DNA from: Skermanella rosea
Lineage (GTDB): Bacteria > Pseudomonadota > Alphaproteobacteria > Azospirillales > Azospirillaceae
Direction: 5' to 3'
Assembly (NCBI RefSeq): GCF_016806835.2
Contig: NZ_CP086111.1
Coordinates: 3,713,471 to 3,777,470 of the forward strand
Length of the DNA stretch: 64,000 nucleotides
Of this stretch, positions 7,233 to 16,297 are shown piece after piece (the first letter of the stretch is position 1; every line of letters starts with the position of its first letter). The notes under the pieces were generated by a model. That model made no database searches. It was not told the DNA's origin and saw nothing but the letters and a program-made list of their open reading frames with translations. The position numbers and the translations under genes were made by a program.

Positions 7233-8429
7233 TCAGGCGGGGCGGGCCATCCTGAGAACGGTCGTGGCAAGGATCTGGGCACGGGCAAGCAGGGAGGGAA
7301 CCTCGATATACTCGTCGGCGGTATGGGCCTTGCCGCCGACCGGGCCGGTGCCGCACAGGGTGGGCGCTCCCAGGCTGGCGGTGAAGCCCGAATCGGCGCA
7401 GCCGCCGGTGAACTCGCCGGAGATCGGGTGGCCCAGCTCGGCCGCGACGGAGAGGTAGACGCCGGTCACCGCCTCGCTCTCGGGCGTCGGCACCAGCGGC
7501 AGGAACTCGCTCAGCAGGGTCGCGCGCGAGCGGGTGCCGGGCACCTGGACCTCCGCCATGATCCGCTCCACCGAGGCGACGAGATGGTCGCGCTGGTCGT
7601 TGGTCACGTAGCGGGTGTCGATCTCGCCCCGGGCGTGGGGGGCCGTGGTGTTGTGGGACTGGCCGCCGCCGGCCAGGCCGACATTGACGGTGATGCCCTC
7701 GGGCACGCGGGTCAGGCCGTGCAGGGCCAGGATCTTGTGCGCCATCTCCCCGATCGCGCTGGCGCCGTCGGTGAAGTTGACCCCGGAATGGGCCGCCTTA
7801 CCCGTCACCTCGAAGGTGAAGTGCAGGCCGCCCTTGCGCCCGGTCACCACGTTGCCGGATACGCGCCCCGGCTCGGCGTTGAAGACCGCGCGGGCCTTCC
7901 GGGCTTCCCGCTCGATGAAGGGCCGGGAGGCGAGCGAGCCGATCTCCTCGTCCCCGGTCATCAGGGCGACCAGCGGGACGCCGGGCGCGAACTGTTTGAA
8001 GGCCGCCATGACGAAGGCGTTCATGACCAGCCCGCCCTTCATGTCGGCGACTCCGGGGCCGTAGGCCCGGCCGCCATCGATGCGGAAGGGCCGGCGCGAC
8101 GCCTCGCCCTTGGGGAACACGGTGTCGCGGTGGCCCATCAGCAGGATGGCCGGGGCGGCGGCGTCCCGGTCCGTGCCGGCATGATCGGGGCCGGCATGAT
8201 CGGGAACCGTGGCCATGCGCATCACGTCGCCGCGCTCCGCGACGGGCTCGGTGCGGACGGCGATTCCGGCGGACTCGAAGAATTGCGCCAGCCGCGCGCC
8301 GACCGCGTCCACGCCGGGCTTGTCGTAGGAGCCGCTGTCGATGTTCACCAGCTCGGCCAGCAGCGCCAGCATGGCGGGTTCGCGCTCGGCCAGCCAGGCC
8401 CGGATCTCGTGTTCGTTCGCGTCCTTCAT
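7233..8429 (-). CDS. M20-family metallopeptidase, carboxypeptidase G2-like
   Basis: This 398-residue cytosolic zinc peptidase has M20 motifs in order: LLMGHRDTVFPKGE (His100, Asp102), GPGVADMKGGLV (bridging Asp129), TGDEEIGS (catalytic Glu161, metal Glu162) and C-terminal GGKAHTADEYIEV (metal His). The layout and HRDTVFPKG wording fit the CPG2/glutamate carboxypeptidase branch, which removes C-terminal Glu from folates or peptides. The start overlaps the IclR regulator stop by 4 bp. A peptide transporter runs divergently next door, so the enzyme probably processes what that transporter imports. A small in-frame duplication (PDHAG twice near residue 80) is visible. Confidence 0.88.
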   Translation of the reverse strand: MKDANEHEIRAWLAEREPAMLALLAELVNIDSGSYDKPGVDAVGARLAQFFESAGIAVRTEPVAERGDVMRMATVPDHAGPDHAGTDRDAAAPAILLMGHRDTVFPKGEASRRPFRIDGGRAYGPGVADMKGGLVMNAFVMAAFKQFAPGVPLVALMTGDEEIGSLASRPFIEREARKARAVFNAEPGRVSGNVVTGRKGGLHFTFEVTGKAAHSGVNFTDGASAIGEMAHKILALHGLTRVPEGITVNVGLAGGGQSHNTTAPHARGEIDTRYVTNDQRDHLVASVERIMAEVQVPGTRSRATLLSEFLPLVPTPESEAVTGVYLSVAAELGHPISGEFTGGCADSGFTASLGAPTLCGTGPVGGKAHTADEYIEVPSLLARAQILATTVLRMARPA

Positions 8430-9211
8430 GATGCTTCCCTGATTCGTTTCACGGTGGCCCGGCTGAGCGCCTGGGCCGTCTCGATCGCCGGACCGGCGAA
8501 TTTGCGGGCGTATTCCTCCGGCGTCCATTCCGCCAGCGAGCCCGCGATATGGACCGCCGCGACCGGGTTGCCGCCGGAGTCGATCACGGCGGCGCCGATC
8601 ACCACCTCGCCCAGCAGCACCTGCTCCGCCGTGACCGCGTAGCCCTGGCGCCGGACGGCGGCGATCTCCTCCAGCAGGAGCTTTGGATCGACCAGCGTCT
8701 TGGGCGTCAGCGGGGACAGGTCGGAGCGCGCGACGATGTCGGCCGCGCGGGCGGGCTCCAGCTCCGCCAGGATCGCCCGGCCGCCCGCGGTGCAGAAGGT
8801 CGGCACCCGGCGGCCGACCAGCGAGGCCGCGAAATATTCCCGCTCGCTCTGCTGCCGGATCGCGTAGATCACGCTGGTGTCGTCGAACAGCGACAGCTTG
8901 ATGTGCTGCCCGGAGAACCGCCGCAGCTCGATCAGCACGGGCGTCGCCGCCTCGATCAGCGGGTTGGAGCGGAGATAGTTGTAGGTCACCTCCAGCAGCC
9001 GCTTGCCCAGGCCGTAGCGCCGCGTTTCCGGGCATTTCTCCAGGTATCCCGCGAGATGGAGCGTGTGGGCGAAGCGCTGGGCGGCACTCTTGTCCACGCC
9101 GCAGCGGGTCGCGATCTCCGTCAGCCCGAGGAAGCGGGTCCCGCCGTCGAACGCCTGGAGGACGCGTAGCGCCTTCTCCACCGACTGCACCAGCAATGCG
9201 TCCCGCGTCAT
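8426..9211 (-). CDS. IclR-family transcriptional regulator
   Basis: This is a 261-residue regulator. The N-terminal winged helix-turn-helix (VEKALRVLQAFDGGTRFLGLTEIA, then DKSAAQRFAHTLHLAGYLEK) is followed by a GAF-like effector domain with VIYAIRQQS, ST-like GRRVPTFCTAGGRAILA and QGYAVTAEQVLLGEVVIGAAVID. The start is ATG 9211, with GGAGG five or so bases upstream; an ATG 14 codons earlier lacks a site. It faces a divergent peptide-binding protein gene and is co-translated with the M20 peptidase, so it likely controls both directions in response to a peptide or breakdown product. Confidence 0.9.
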   Translation of the reverse strand: MTRDALLVQSVEKALRVLQAFDGGTRFLGLTEIATRCGVDKSAAQRFAHTLHLAGYLEKCPETRRYGLGKRLLEVTYNYLRSNPLIEAATPVLIELRRFSGQHIKLSLFDDTSVIYAIRQQSEREYFAASLVGRRVPTFCTAGGRAILAELEPARAADIVARSDLSPLTPKTLVDPKLLLEEIAAVRRQGYAVTAEQVLLGEVVIGAAVIDSGGNPVAAVHIAGSLAEWTPEEYARKFAGPAIETAQALSRATVKRIREAS

Positions 9212-9257
9212 GGATCCTCCGAAGGGCCGATTATTGGGGTTGCCCGCAATCAATATA

Positions 9258-9284
9258 CGGTATTAAATGATCACAAATCGGTAT
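9258..9284. promoter_or_regulatory. CGGTAT direct repeats in the IclR/transporter divergent region
   Basis: Two CGGTAT copies start 21 bp apart (9258 and 9279), two turns of the helix, in the AT-rich 181-bp space between the IclR gene and the binding-protein gene. This is a reasonable candidate IclR site that could act on both promoters. It is inferred from position and spacing only. Confidence 0.35.
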
Positions 9285-9392
9285 CGCCCTGCAATACGCA
9301 ATCTCGTGGCGACCCGAAAAGGCAACGGACGGAAAACGTCCCGGGGAGACTTCATCGGCATGCGCACAGCAAGCAACGGAGGGAGACCGAAG

Positions 9393-10916
9393 ATGAAAAC
9401 TCGTACTGGCCTGCTCGCGGCGGCCCTTCTGGCGGGCACCGGCCTGCTCACCCAGCCGGCCCTGGCCGGAAAATCCGACAACAGCGTCCACCTCGCCTAC
9501 GACCAGGCTCCCGAGAGCGTCGATCCCTTCTTCAACAATGTCCGGATCGGCGTCATCATCGGCCAGCATGTCTGGGACACGCTGATCTACCGCGACCCCG
9601 ATACGGGCGAGTACAAGGGGCAGCTCGCGAAGTCCTGGCGGCAGGTCGATGACCGCACGCTGGAATTCGACCTGCGCGAGGGCGTCAAGTTCCACAACGG
9701 CGAGGAATTCGACGCCGACGACGTGGTCTATACGCTGAACTTCGTTTCCAAGCCGGAAAACGGCGTCACGACCCAGCAGAACGTCGCCTGGATCGAGAAG
9801 GCGGAGAAGCTGGACAAGTACAAGGTCCGGGTGACGACCAAGCAGGTCTTCCCGGCCGCGGTCGAATACCTGTCCGGCCCGGTGGTCATGCACCCCAACG
9901 AGTATTACGCCAAGGTCGGCCCGCAGGGGCAGAACCAGAAGCCGGTCGGCACCGGCCCGTTCCGCGTGGCCGCGCACGAGATGGGCAAGTCGATCACGCT
10001 GGAGAAGAACCCGGACTACTTCAAGGATTCGCCCAAGAAGCAGGGGCCGATCGAGACGGTCGAGATCCGCTTCATCCCCGACCGCCAGACCCAGATGGCC
10101 GAGGTGCTGTCCGAGGGCGTCGACCTGATCATGCACGTGCCCAAGGACCAGGCCGACCAGATCGAGATGGTGCCGCACCTGAAGGTCGTCAGCGGCGAGA
10201 CGATGCGCATCGTCTTCATGCAGATGAACACGCTGGAGGGCACGCCGGCCCCGGCCCTGAAGGACGAGCGGGTGCGCCGGGCGATCATCCACGCGATCGA
10301 CCGCGAGACCATGGTCAAGGAGATCGTCGGCGCCGGGTCGCGGGTGATCCACACGATCTGCTTCCCCGAGCAGTTCGGCTGCACCGACGAGGGCGCGCCG
10401 CGCTACGAGTACGACCCGGCGAAGTCGCGGCAGCTGCTGAAGGAGGCCGGCTTTCCCAACGGGATCGAGCTGAACATCGTGGCCTACCGGGAGCGCAACC
10501 AGACCGAGGCCATGATCGGCTATCTCCAGGCCGCCGGGATCAAGGCGAACCTGAACTTCCTGCAATACGCGGCCATGCGGGAACAGATCCGAAGCAACAA
10601 GGCCATGCTGACGCACCAGACCTGGGGCTCGTTCTCGGTCAACGACGTGTCGGCCTCGACGCCGGTCTATTTCAAGTTCGAGAGCGACGACATCACGCGG
10701 GACCCGGAGGTGCGCGACCTGCTCCAGAAGGGCGACACCAGCGTCGATCCGGAGACGCGGAAGGAAGCCTACGGCAAGGCGCTGGCGCTGATCGCCGAGC
10801 GGGCCTACGCGGTGCCGCTCTACTCGCTTCCCGTCTACTACGTCGCGGCCAAGGACCTGGAGTTCAAGGCTTACGCCGACGAGATGCCGCGCTTCTGGGA
10901 AATGACCTGGAACTGA
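9393..10916 (+). CDS. Peptide ABC transporter substrate-binding protein (SBP family 5)
   Basis: This 507-residue periplasmic protein has a cleaved signal peptide (MKTRTGLLAAALLAGTGLL...ALA). SBP_bac_5 features include YDQAPESVDPFF, the family line YKGQLAKSWRQVDDRTLEFDLREGVKFHNGEEFDADDV, PVGTGPF and RRAIIHAIDRETMV. This family binds di/oligopeptides, nickel or related ligands. Two M20 peptidases flank the cluster, so peptides or N-acyl amino acids are the likelier cargo. ATG 9393 is chosen for the GGAGGGAG about 8 bases upstream and the signal peptide that follows. Confidence 0.9.
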   Translation: MKTRTGLLAAALLAGTGLLTQPALAGKSDNSVHLAYDQAPESVDPFFNNVRIGVIIGQHVWDTLIYRDPDTGEYKGQLAKSWRQVDDRTLEFDLREGVKFHNGEEFDADDVVYTLNFVSKPENGVTTQQNVAWIEKAEKLDKYKVRVTTKQVFPAAVEYLSGPVVMHPNEYYAKVGPQGQNQKPVGTGPFRVAAHEMGKSITLEKNPDYFKDSPKKQGPIETVEIRFIPDRQTQMAEVLSEGVDLIMHVPKDQADQIEMVPHLKVVSGETMRIVFMQMNTLEGTPAPALKDERVRRAIIHAIDRETMVKEIVGAGSRVIHTICFPEQFGCTDEGAPRYEYDPAKSRQLLKEAGFPNGIELNIVAYRERNQTEAMIGYLQAAGIKANLNFLQYAAMREQIRSNKAMLTHQTWGSFSVNDVSASTPVYFKFESDDITRDPEVRDLLQKGDTSVDPETRKEAYGKALALIAERAYAVPLYSLPVYYVAAKDLEFKAYADEMPRFWEMTWN

Positions 10917-10928
10917 GGCCCCTCCTTC

Positions 10929-10973
10929 GGGCGGGGCGCCGGCTCAGGACCGGACGGGGTCGCGGCCCCGCCC
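10929..10973 (+). terminator. GC-rich hairpin between binding protein and permease genes
   Basis: GGGCGGGGC (10929) pairs with GCCCCGCCC (10965) just after the binding-protein stop and before the permease gene. Such hairpins often shield the 3' end of the binding-protein message and let only part of transcription into the membrane genes, giving the usual excess of binding protein. No T-run is seen, so partial termination or mRNA stabilisation is inferred. Confidence 0.45.
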
Positions 10974-11014
10974 GGCTTTCTCAGAACCCGGCTTTCGCAG
11001 AAAAGGACCTCGAC

Positions 11015-11932
11015 GTGGCACTCTTCATCCTCAAGAGGCTCGGCCTCGCGCTGCTCGTGGCGCTCACGGTCTCGATCATCTCCTTCATCCTGCTGCGCAC
11101 CTCGGGCGACGCCGCCATCGCGATCGCCGGCGAGGGCGCCCGCGACATCGATATCGAGGCGATCCGGCAGGCCTATGGGCTGGACCGGCCGCTGGCGGTG
11201 CAGTACCTGATCTGGCTGGGGCAGACCCTGGGCGGCGATTTCGGGCAGTCGCTCTATTTCAAGACCGACGTGGTCGACCTGGTGCTCGCCAAGGCGCCGG
11301 TGACGCTGATGCTGGGCCTGCTGTCGCTGGGCTTCGCGCTGCTGGTCGCGGTGCCGCTGGGCGTGCTGGCGGCGGTCTTCGCCAACAGCTGGATCGACCG
11401 GGCGGCGCTGGCGATCGCCGTGTTCGGGCAGGCGATGCCGAACTTCTTCTTCGCGCTGCTGCTGGTCATGCTGTTCTCGATCACGTACCGCTGGCTGCCG
11501 GTCTCCGGCTCGGGGAGCTGGCTGCATTTCGTGATGCCGACGGTGGCGCTGGGCTACTACGCGGCGCCCGCCTTCATGCGGCTGGTCCGGGCCGGCATGG
11601 TCGAGGTGCTGTCGGCCGACTATGTGCGGACGGCGCGCGCCAAGGGCCTGCCGACCCGCATGGTCGTGTTCAAGCACGCGCTGCGCAACGCCATCGTGCC
11701 GGTGGTCGCCCTGTCCGCCGTGCAGCTGGGATACCTGCTCGGCGGGTCGGTGGTGATCGAGACCATCTTCGCCCTGGATGGGCTGGGGTTCCTCGCCTAC
11801 CAGAGCATCACCCACAAGGACTTCCCGGTGATCCAGGCCGTGGTGGTGATGCTGTCGGTGATCTACGTGCTGCTCACCCTCCTGGGAGACATCGCCAATG
11901 CCTGGCTCGATCCGCGGATCCGGGTGGCCTGA
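11015..11932 (+). CDS. Peptide ABC transporter permease (DppB type)
   Basis: This 305-residue inner-membrane permease has six predicted helices. The DppB/OppB N-terminus is clear: FILKRLGLALLVALTVSIISFILLR in helix 1 and GLDRPLAVQYLIWLGQTLGGDFGQSL after it. The EAA loop that docks to the ATPase reads DYVRTARAKGLPTRMVVFKHALRNAIVP. It starts at GTG 11015 with AAAAGGAC upstream. Its partner permease starts 3 bp after its stop. Confidence 0.93.
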   Translation: MALFILKRLGLALLVALTVSIISFILLRTSGDAAIAIAGEGARDIDIEAIRQAYGLDRPLAVQYLIWLGQTLGGDFGQSLYFKTDVVDLVLAKAPVTLMLGLLSLGFALLVAVPLGVLAAVFANSWIDRAALAIAVFGQAMPNFFFALLLVMLFSITYRWLPVSGSGSWLHFVMPTVALGYYAAPAFMRLVRAGMVEVLSADYVRTARAKGLPTRMVVFKHALRNAIVPVVALSAVQLGYLLGGSVVIETIFALDGLGFLAYQSITHKDFPVIQAVVVMLSVIYVLLTLLGDIANAWLDPRIRVA

Positions 11933-11935
11933 GCC

Positions 11936-12856
11936 ATGACCGGAACAGCATTTCCCCCCACGGCCGCCGCCCCCGCGAGCGTCGCCGCCGTGGCCGAGCT
12001 GAGCGCCGGCGCCCGGCTGCGCCGGCGCATGTTCGGCCAGAAGAGCTTCGTCTTCGGCGTCGGGCTGCTGCTGGTGATCGTCGCGGTGGCCCTGCTGGCG
12101 CCGGTGCTGGCGCCGCACGACCCCTATGCCCAGAACCTGTCGCAGCGCATGGTCCCGCCGTTTTGGTACGCCAAGGGCAGCTGGGAACACCTGCTCGGCA
12201 CCGACAACCTGGGCCGCGACTATCTCTCCCGCCTGCTCTACGGCGCCCGGATCTCGCTGCTGATCGGCCTGTCGGTGATGGTCATCTCCGGCCTGATCGG
12301 CACGACCATGGGGCTGCTGGCGGGCTATTTCGGCGGCAAGGCCGACCTGATCGTGACCTTCCTGATCACGACCCGGCTCGCCATGCCGGTGATCCTGGTG
12401 GCGCTGGCCGTGGTCGCCATGGTCGGCGGCTCGCTGCCGGTGGTGATCCTGGTGCTGGGCCTGCTCAAGTGGGACCGCTTCGCGGTGGTGATGCGGAGCG
12501 CCACCCAGCAGGCCCGCGCGCTCGACTACGTGACGGCGGCGGAGGCGGCAGGCGCCTCGACGCCGCGGATCATCCTGGGCGAGATCCTGCCCAACGTGTT
12601 CCCCCAGCTGATCGTCGTCGCCACGCTGGAGGCGGCGAGCGCCATCCTGCTGGAGGCGGCGCTGTCCTTCCTCGGCCTGGGCGTGCAGCCGCCGCTGCCG
12701 TCCTGGGGCCTGATGATCTCGGAGGCGAAGACCTACATGTTCTTCTCGTTCTGGCTGATCGCGATACCGGGAACCCTGCTGGCGCTGCTGGTGCTGTCGA
12801 TCAACCTGGCGGGCGACGGGCTGCGCGACGTCGTGGCGCCGGAAGGACGGGGCTGA
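11936..12856 (+). CDS. Peptide ABC transporter permease (DppC type)
   Basis: This 306-residue second permease has the DppC layout. The alanine/proline-rich N-terminus is followed by helix 1, a periplasmic segment HDPYAQNLSQRMVPP and LLGTDNLGRDYLSRLLYGARISL. Its EAA loop is DYVTAAEAAGASTPRIILGEILPNVFPQ, and the end is EAALSFLGLGVQPPLPSWGLMI. It should form the heterodimeric channel with the preceding protein. It lies 3 bp downstream of that gene and 2 bp upstream of the first ATPase gene. Confidence 0.93.
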   Translation: MTGTAFPPTAAAPASVAAVAELSAGARLRRRMFGQKSFVFGVGLLLVIVAVALLAPVLAPHDPYAQNLSQRMVPPFWYAKGSWEHLLGTDNLGRDYLSRLLYGARISLLIGLSVMVISGLIGTTMGLLAGYFGGKADLIVTFLITTRLAMPVILVALAVVAMVGGSLPVVILVLGLLKWDRFAVVMRSATQQARALDYVTAAEAAGASTPRIILGEILPNVFPQLIVVATLEAASAILLEAALSFLGLGVQPPLPSWGLMISEAKTYMFFSFWLIAIPGTLLALLVLSINLAGDGLRDVVAPEGRG

Positions 12857-12858
12857 CC

Positions 12859-13829
12859 ATGACCGTGGAACGCCCCATCCTGGAGGTCGAGAACCTGTCG
12901 GTCGATATCAGGACCGCCGGGGGAACCCTGAAAGCCGTCCGCGACGTGTCGTTCTCCGTCGGGCGCGGCGAGACGCTGTGCCTGGTCGGCGAGTCCGGCT
13001 GCGGCAAGTCGGTCACCTCGCTCGCCATCATGGACCTGCTGCCCCGGGCGGCGACCCGCCGCGTCTCGCGGCTGGCGTTCGACGGGGTCGATCTCGCCCG
13101 CAGCGGCAAGGGAGCGGTCAACGCGCTGCGCGGCAACCGCATGGCGATGATCTTCCAGGAGCCGATGACCGCGCTGAACCCGGCCTACACGATCGGCGAC
13201 CAGCTGACCGAGGGCTATCGCCGGCATAAGAAGGCGGGTGCCGCGGAGGCCCGCGAGCGGGCGGTCCGGCTGCTGGAGAAGGTCGGCATCGCCGCGGCCG
13301 GCGACCGGCTGGGCCAGTATCCGCACCAGCTCTCCGGCGGGCTGAGGCAGCGCATCATGATCGCCATGGCGCTGATGTGCGGCCCCGACCTGGTGATCGC
13401 CGACGAGCCGACGACGGCGCTGGACGTGACCATCCAGGCGCAGATCCTGCGGCTGCTCGCCGAGTTGCAGCGCGAGTTGGGCATCGCCCTCGTCCTGATC
13501 ACCCACGACCTGGGCGTGGTCGGGCGGATCGCCGACCGGGTCGCCGTGATGTATGCCGGCGAGGTGGTGGAGAACGGCACGGCGGCCGAGATCTTCGCCC
13601 GCCCGCGCCATCCCTATACCCAGGGGCTGATGGACTGCATCCCGCTGCCGGGCCGGACCAAGCCCGGCGAGCGGCTGGGCGTGATCCCCGGCGTGGTCCC
13701 GTCGCTGGTCGGCGGGATCGAGGGCTGCCCGTTCCGCGACCGCTGCCCCCACGCCCGGCCCGTCTGCGCCGAGGCCCCGCCCGTGAAGACCCGGGGCGAC
13801 CACGCCTGGCGCTGCATCCTGGAGGACGC

Positions 13830-13833
<4 letters not shown>
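12859..13833 (+). CDS. Peptide ABC transporter ATPase (DppD type)
   Basis: This 324-residue nucleotide-binding subunit has Walker A GESGCGKS, Q-loop FQEPMTALNP, signature LSGGLRQR, Walker B LVIADEPTTALD and H-loop ITHDLGVV. The C-terminus has the oligopeptide-type extension with cysteines (GCPFRDRCPHARPVC) that in this family can bind an [4Fe-4S] cluster. It powers import with the DppF-type partner, whose start overlaps by 4 bp. Confidence 0.94.
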
Positions 13834-14854
<1,021 letters not shown>

Positions 14855-14858
<4 letters not shown>

Positions 14859-16243
14859 GCCGCGACGCCGCCATCGCCCGTGCGACAGACTATTTCGATT
14901 CCGGCGCCTTCCGCACGGACCTCGCCCGCCGCGTCGCCCTGCGGACGGAGAGCCAGGACCCGGAGCGGACGCCCGCCCTCGACGCCTATGTCGAGGAGGA
15001 GATGCGGCCGGCGCTCGAAGCCCTGGGCTTCACCTGCGACACCGTCCGGCACGCGCGCGCCGGGGGGCCGTTCCTGATCGCCGAGCGGATCGAGGACCGG
15101 TCGCGCCCGACCGTGCTGGGCTACGGCCACGGCGACGTGATCCGGGGCCTGGACGACGGCTGGAGCGAGGGGCTGTCGCCCTGGGAGATGCGCGAGGTCG
15201 GCGACCGCTGGTACGGCCGCGGCGTCGTGGACAACAAGGGCCAGCACTCGATCAACCTGGGCGGCCTGAAGGCGGTGCTGGAAACCCGGGGCAAGCTGGG
15301 CTTCAACGCCAAGTACCTGATCGAGATGGGCGAGGAGACCGGCTCGCCGGGCCTGCGGGAAGTTTGCGCCGAGCACCGCGACCGGCTGGCCGCCGACGTG
15401 CTGATCGCCTCCGACGGGCCGCGGCTGTCGGCGGAGCGGCCGACCGTCTTCCTCGGTTCGCGCGGGGGCGTCACCTTCGACCTGTGGATCGACGCGCGGG
15501 ACGGCGGGCATCATTCCGGCAACTGGGGCGGTCTGCTGTCCAACCCGGGCATCCAGCTCGCCCACGCCATCGCCAGCCTGGTCGGCCCGACCGGCCAGAT
15601 CCGCGTGCCCGAGCTGGTGCCGGCCGAGGTGCCCGCGAGCGTGCGCCGGGCGCTCGCCGACTGCGAGGTGGACGGCGGGCCGGACGGCCCCGCCGTCGAG
15701 CCGTGGTGGGGCGAGCCCGGCCTGACCCCGGCCGAGCGGGTGTTCGGCTGGTGCTCGCTGGAGGTGCTGGCCTACGAGACCGGCAATCCGAAGACGCCGG
15801 TCAACGCGATCCCGCCGCGGGCCTGGGCGCGCCTTCAGCTGCGCTTCGTCGTGGGGGTCGATGCGCAGGCGGTGCTTCCCGCCGTGCGCCGGCACCTGGA
15901 CCGGCACGGCTTCCCGATGGTCCGGGCGGAACTGTCGCGCGAGGAGATCTTCCGGGCGACGCGGCTCGATCCCGAGGACCCCTGGGTGACCTGGGCCGTG
16001 GACTCGATCGCCCGGACGACGGGGAAGAAGCCCGCGATCCTGCCCAACCTGGGCGGGTCACTGCCGAACGACACCTTCTCCGAGATCCTCGGCATGCGGA
16101 CCGTCTGGGTTCCGCACTCCTATCCGGCCTGCTCCCAGCATGCGCCGAACGAGCACCTGCCGGTGGCGATCGCCCGGGAAGGCCTGGCGATGATGGCCGG
16201 TCTGTACTGGGACCTGGGCGAAGCCGAGGTGCCGGCCCGCTGA
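14855..16243 (+). CDS. M20-family metallopeptidase at the end of the transporter operon
   Basis: This 462-residue peptidase has VLGYGHGDVIRGLDDGW (the first metal His lies in GHGD), YGRGVVDNKGQHSINL (bridging Asp), EMGEETGSPGL (catalytic and metal Glu) and a late CSQHAPNEHLPV metal His. GHHSGNWGG marks the dimerisation-domain histidine. It is distinct from the CPG2-like enzyme upstream and close to the dipeptidase/DapE-like branch. It overlaps the transporter ATPase gene by 4 bp. The natural reading is import of peptides or N-acylated compounds followed by cytosolic hydrolysis. Confidence 0.88.
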
Positions 16244-16257
16244 CGGCGGCGGCCGAA

Positions 16258-16297
16258 TCTCCGAGGCCGATCCCTTCGGGTGTTGTGGCCTCAGAGA
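16258..16297. terminator. Hairpin between convergent operons
   Basis: TCTCCGAGGCC (16258-16268) pairs with GGCCTCAGAGA (16287-16297) with an 18-base loop. It sits where the rightward transporter operon meets the leftward oxidoreductase gene and overlaps the last codons of the latter, so it probably serves both. Confidence 0.5.
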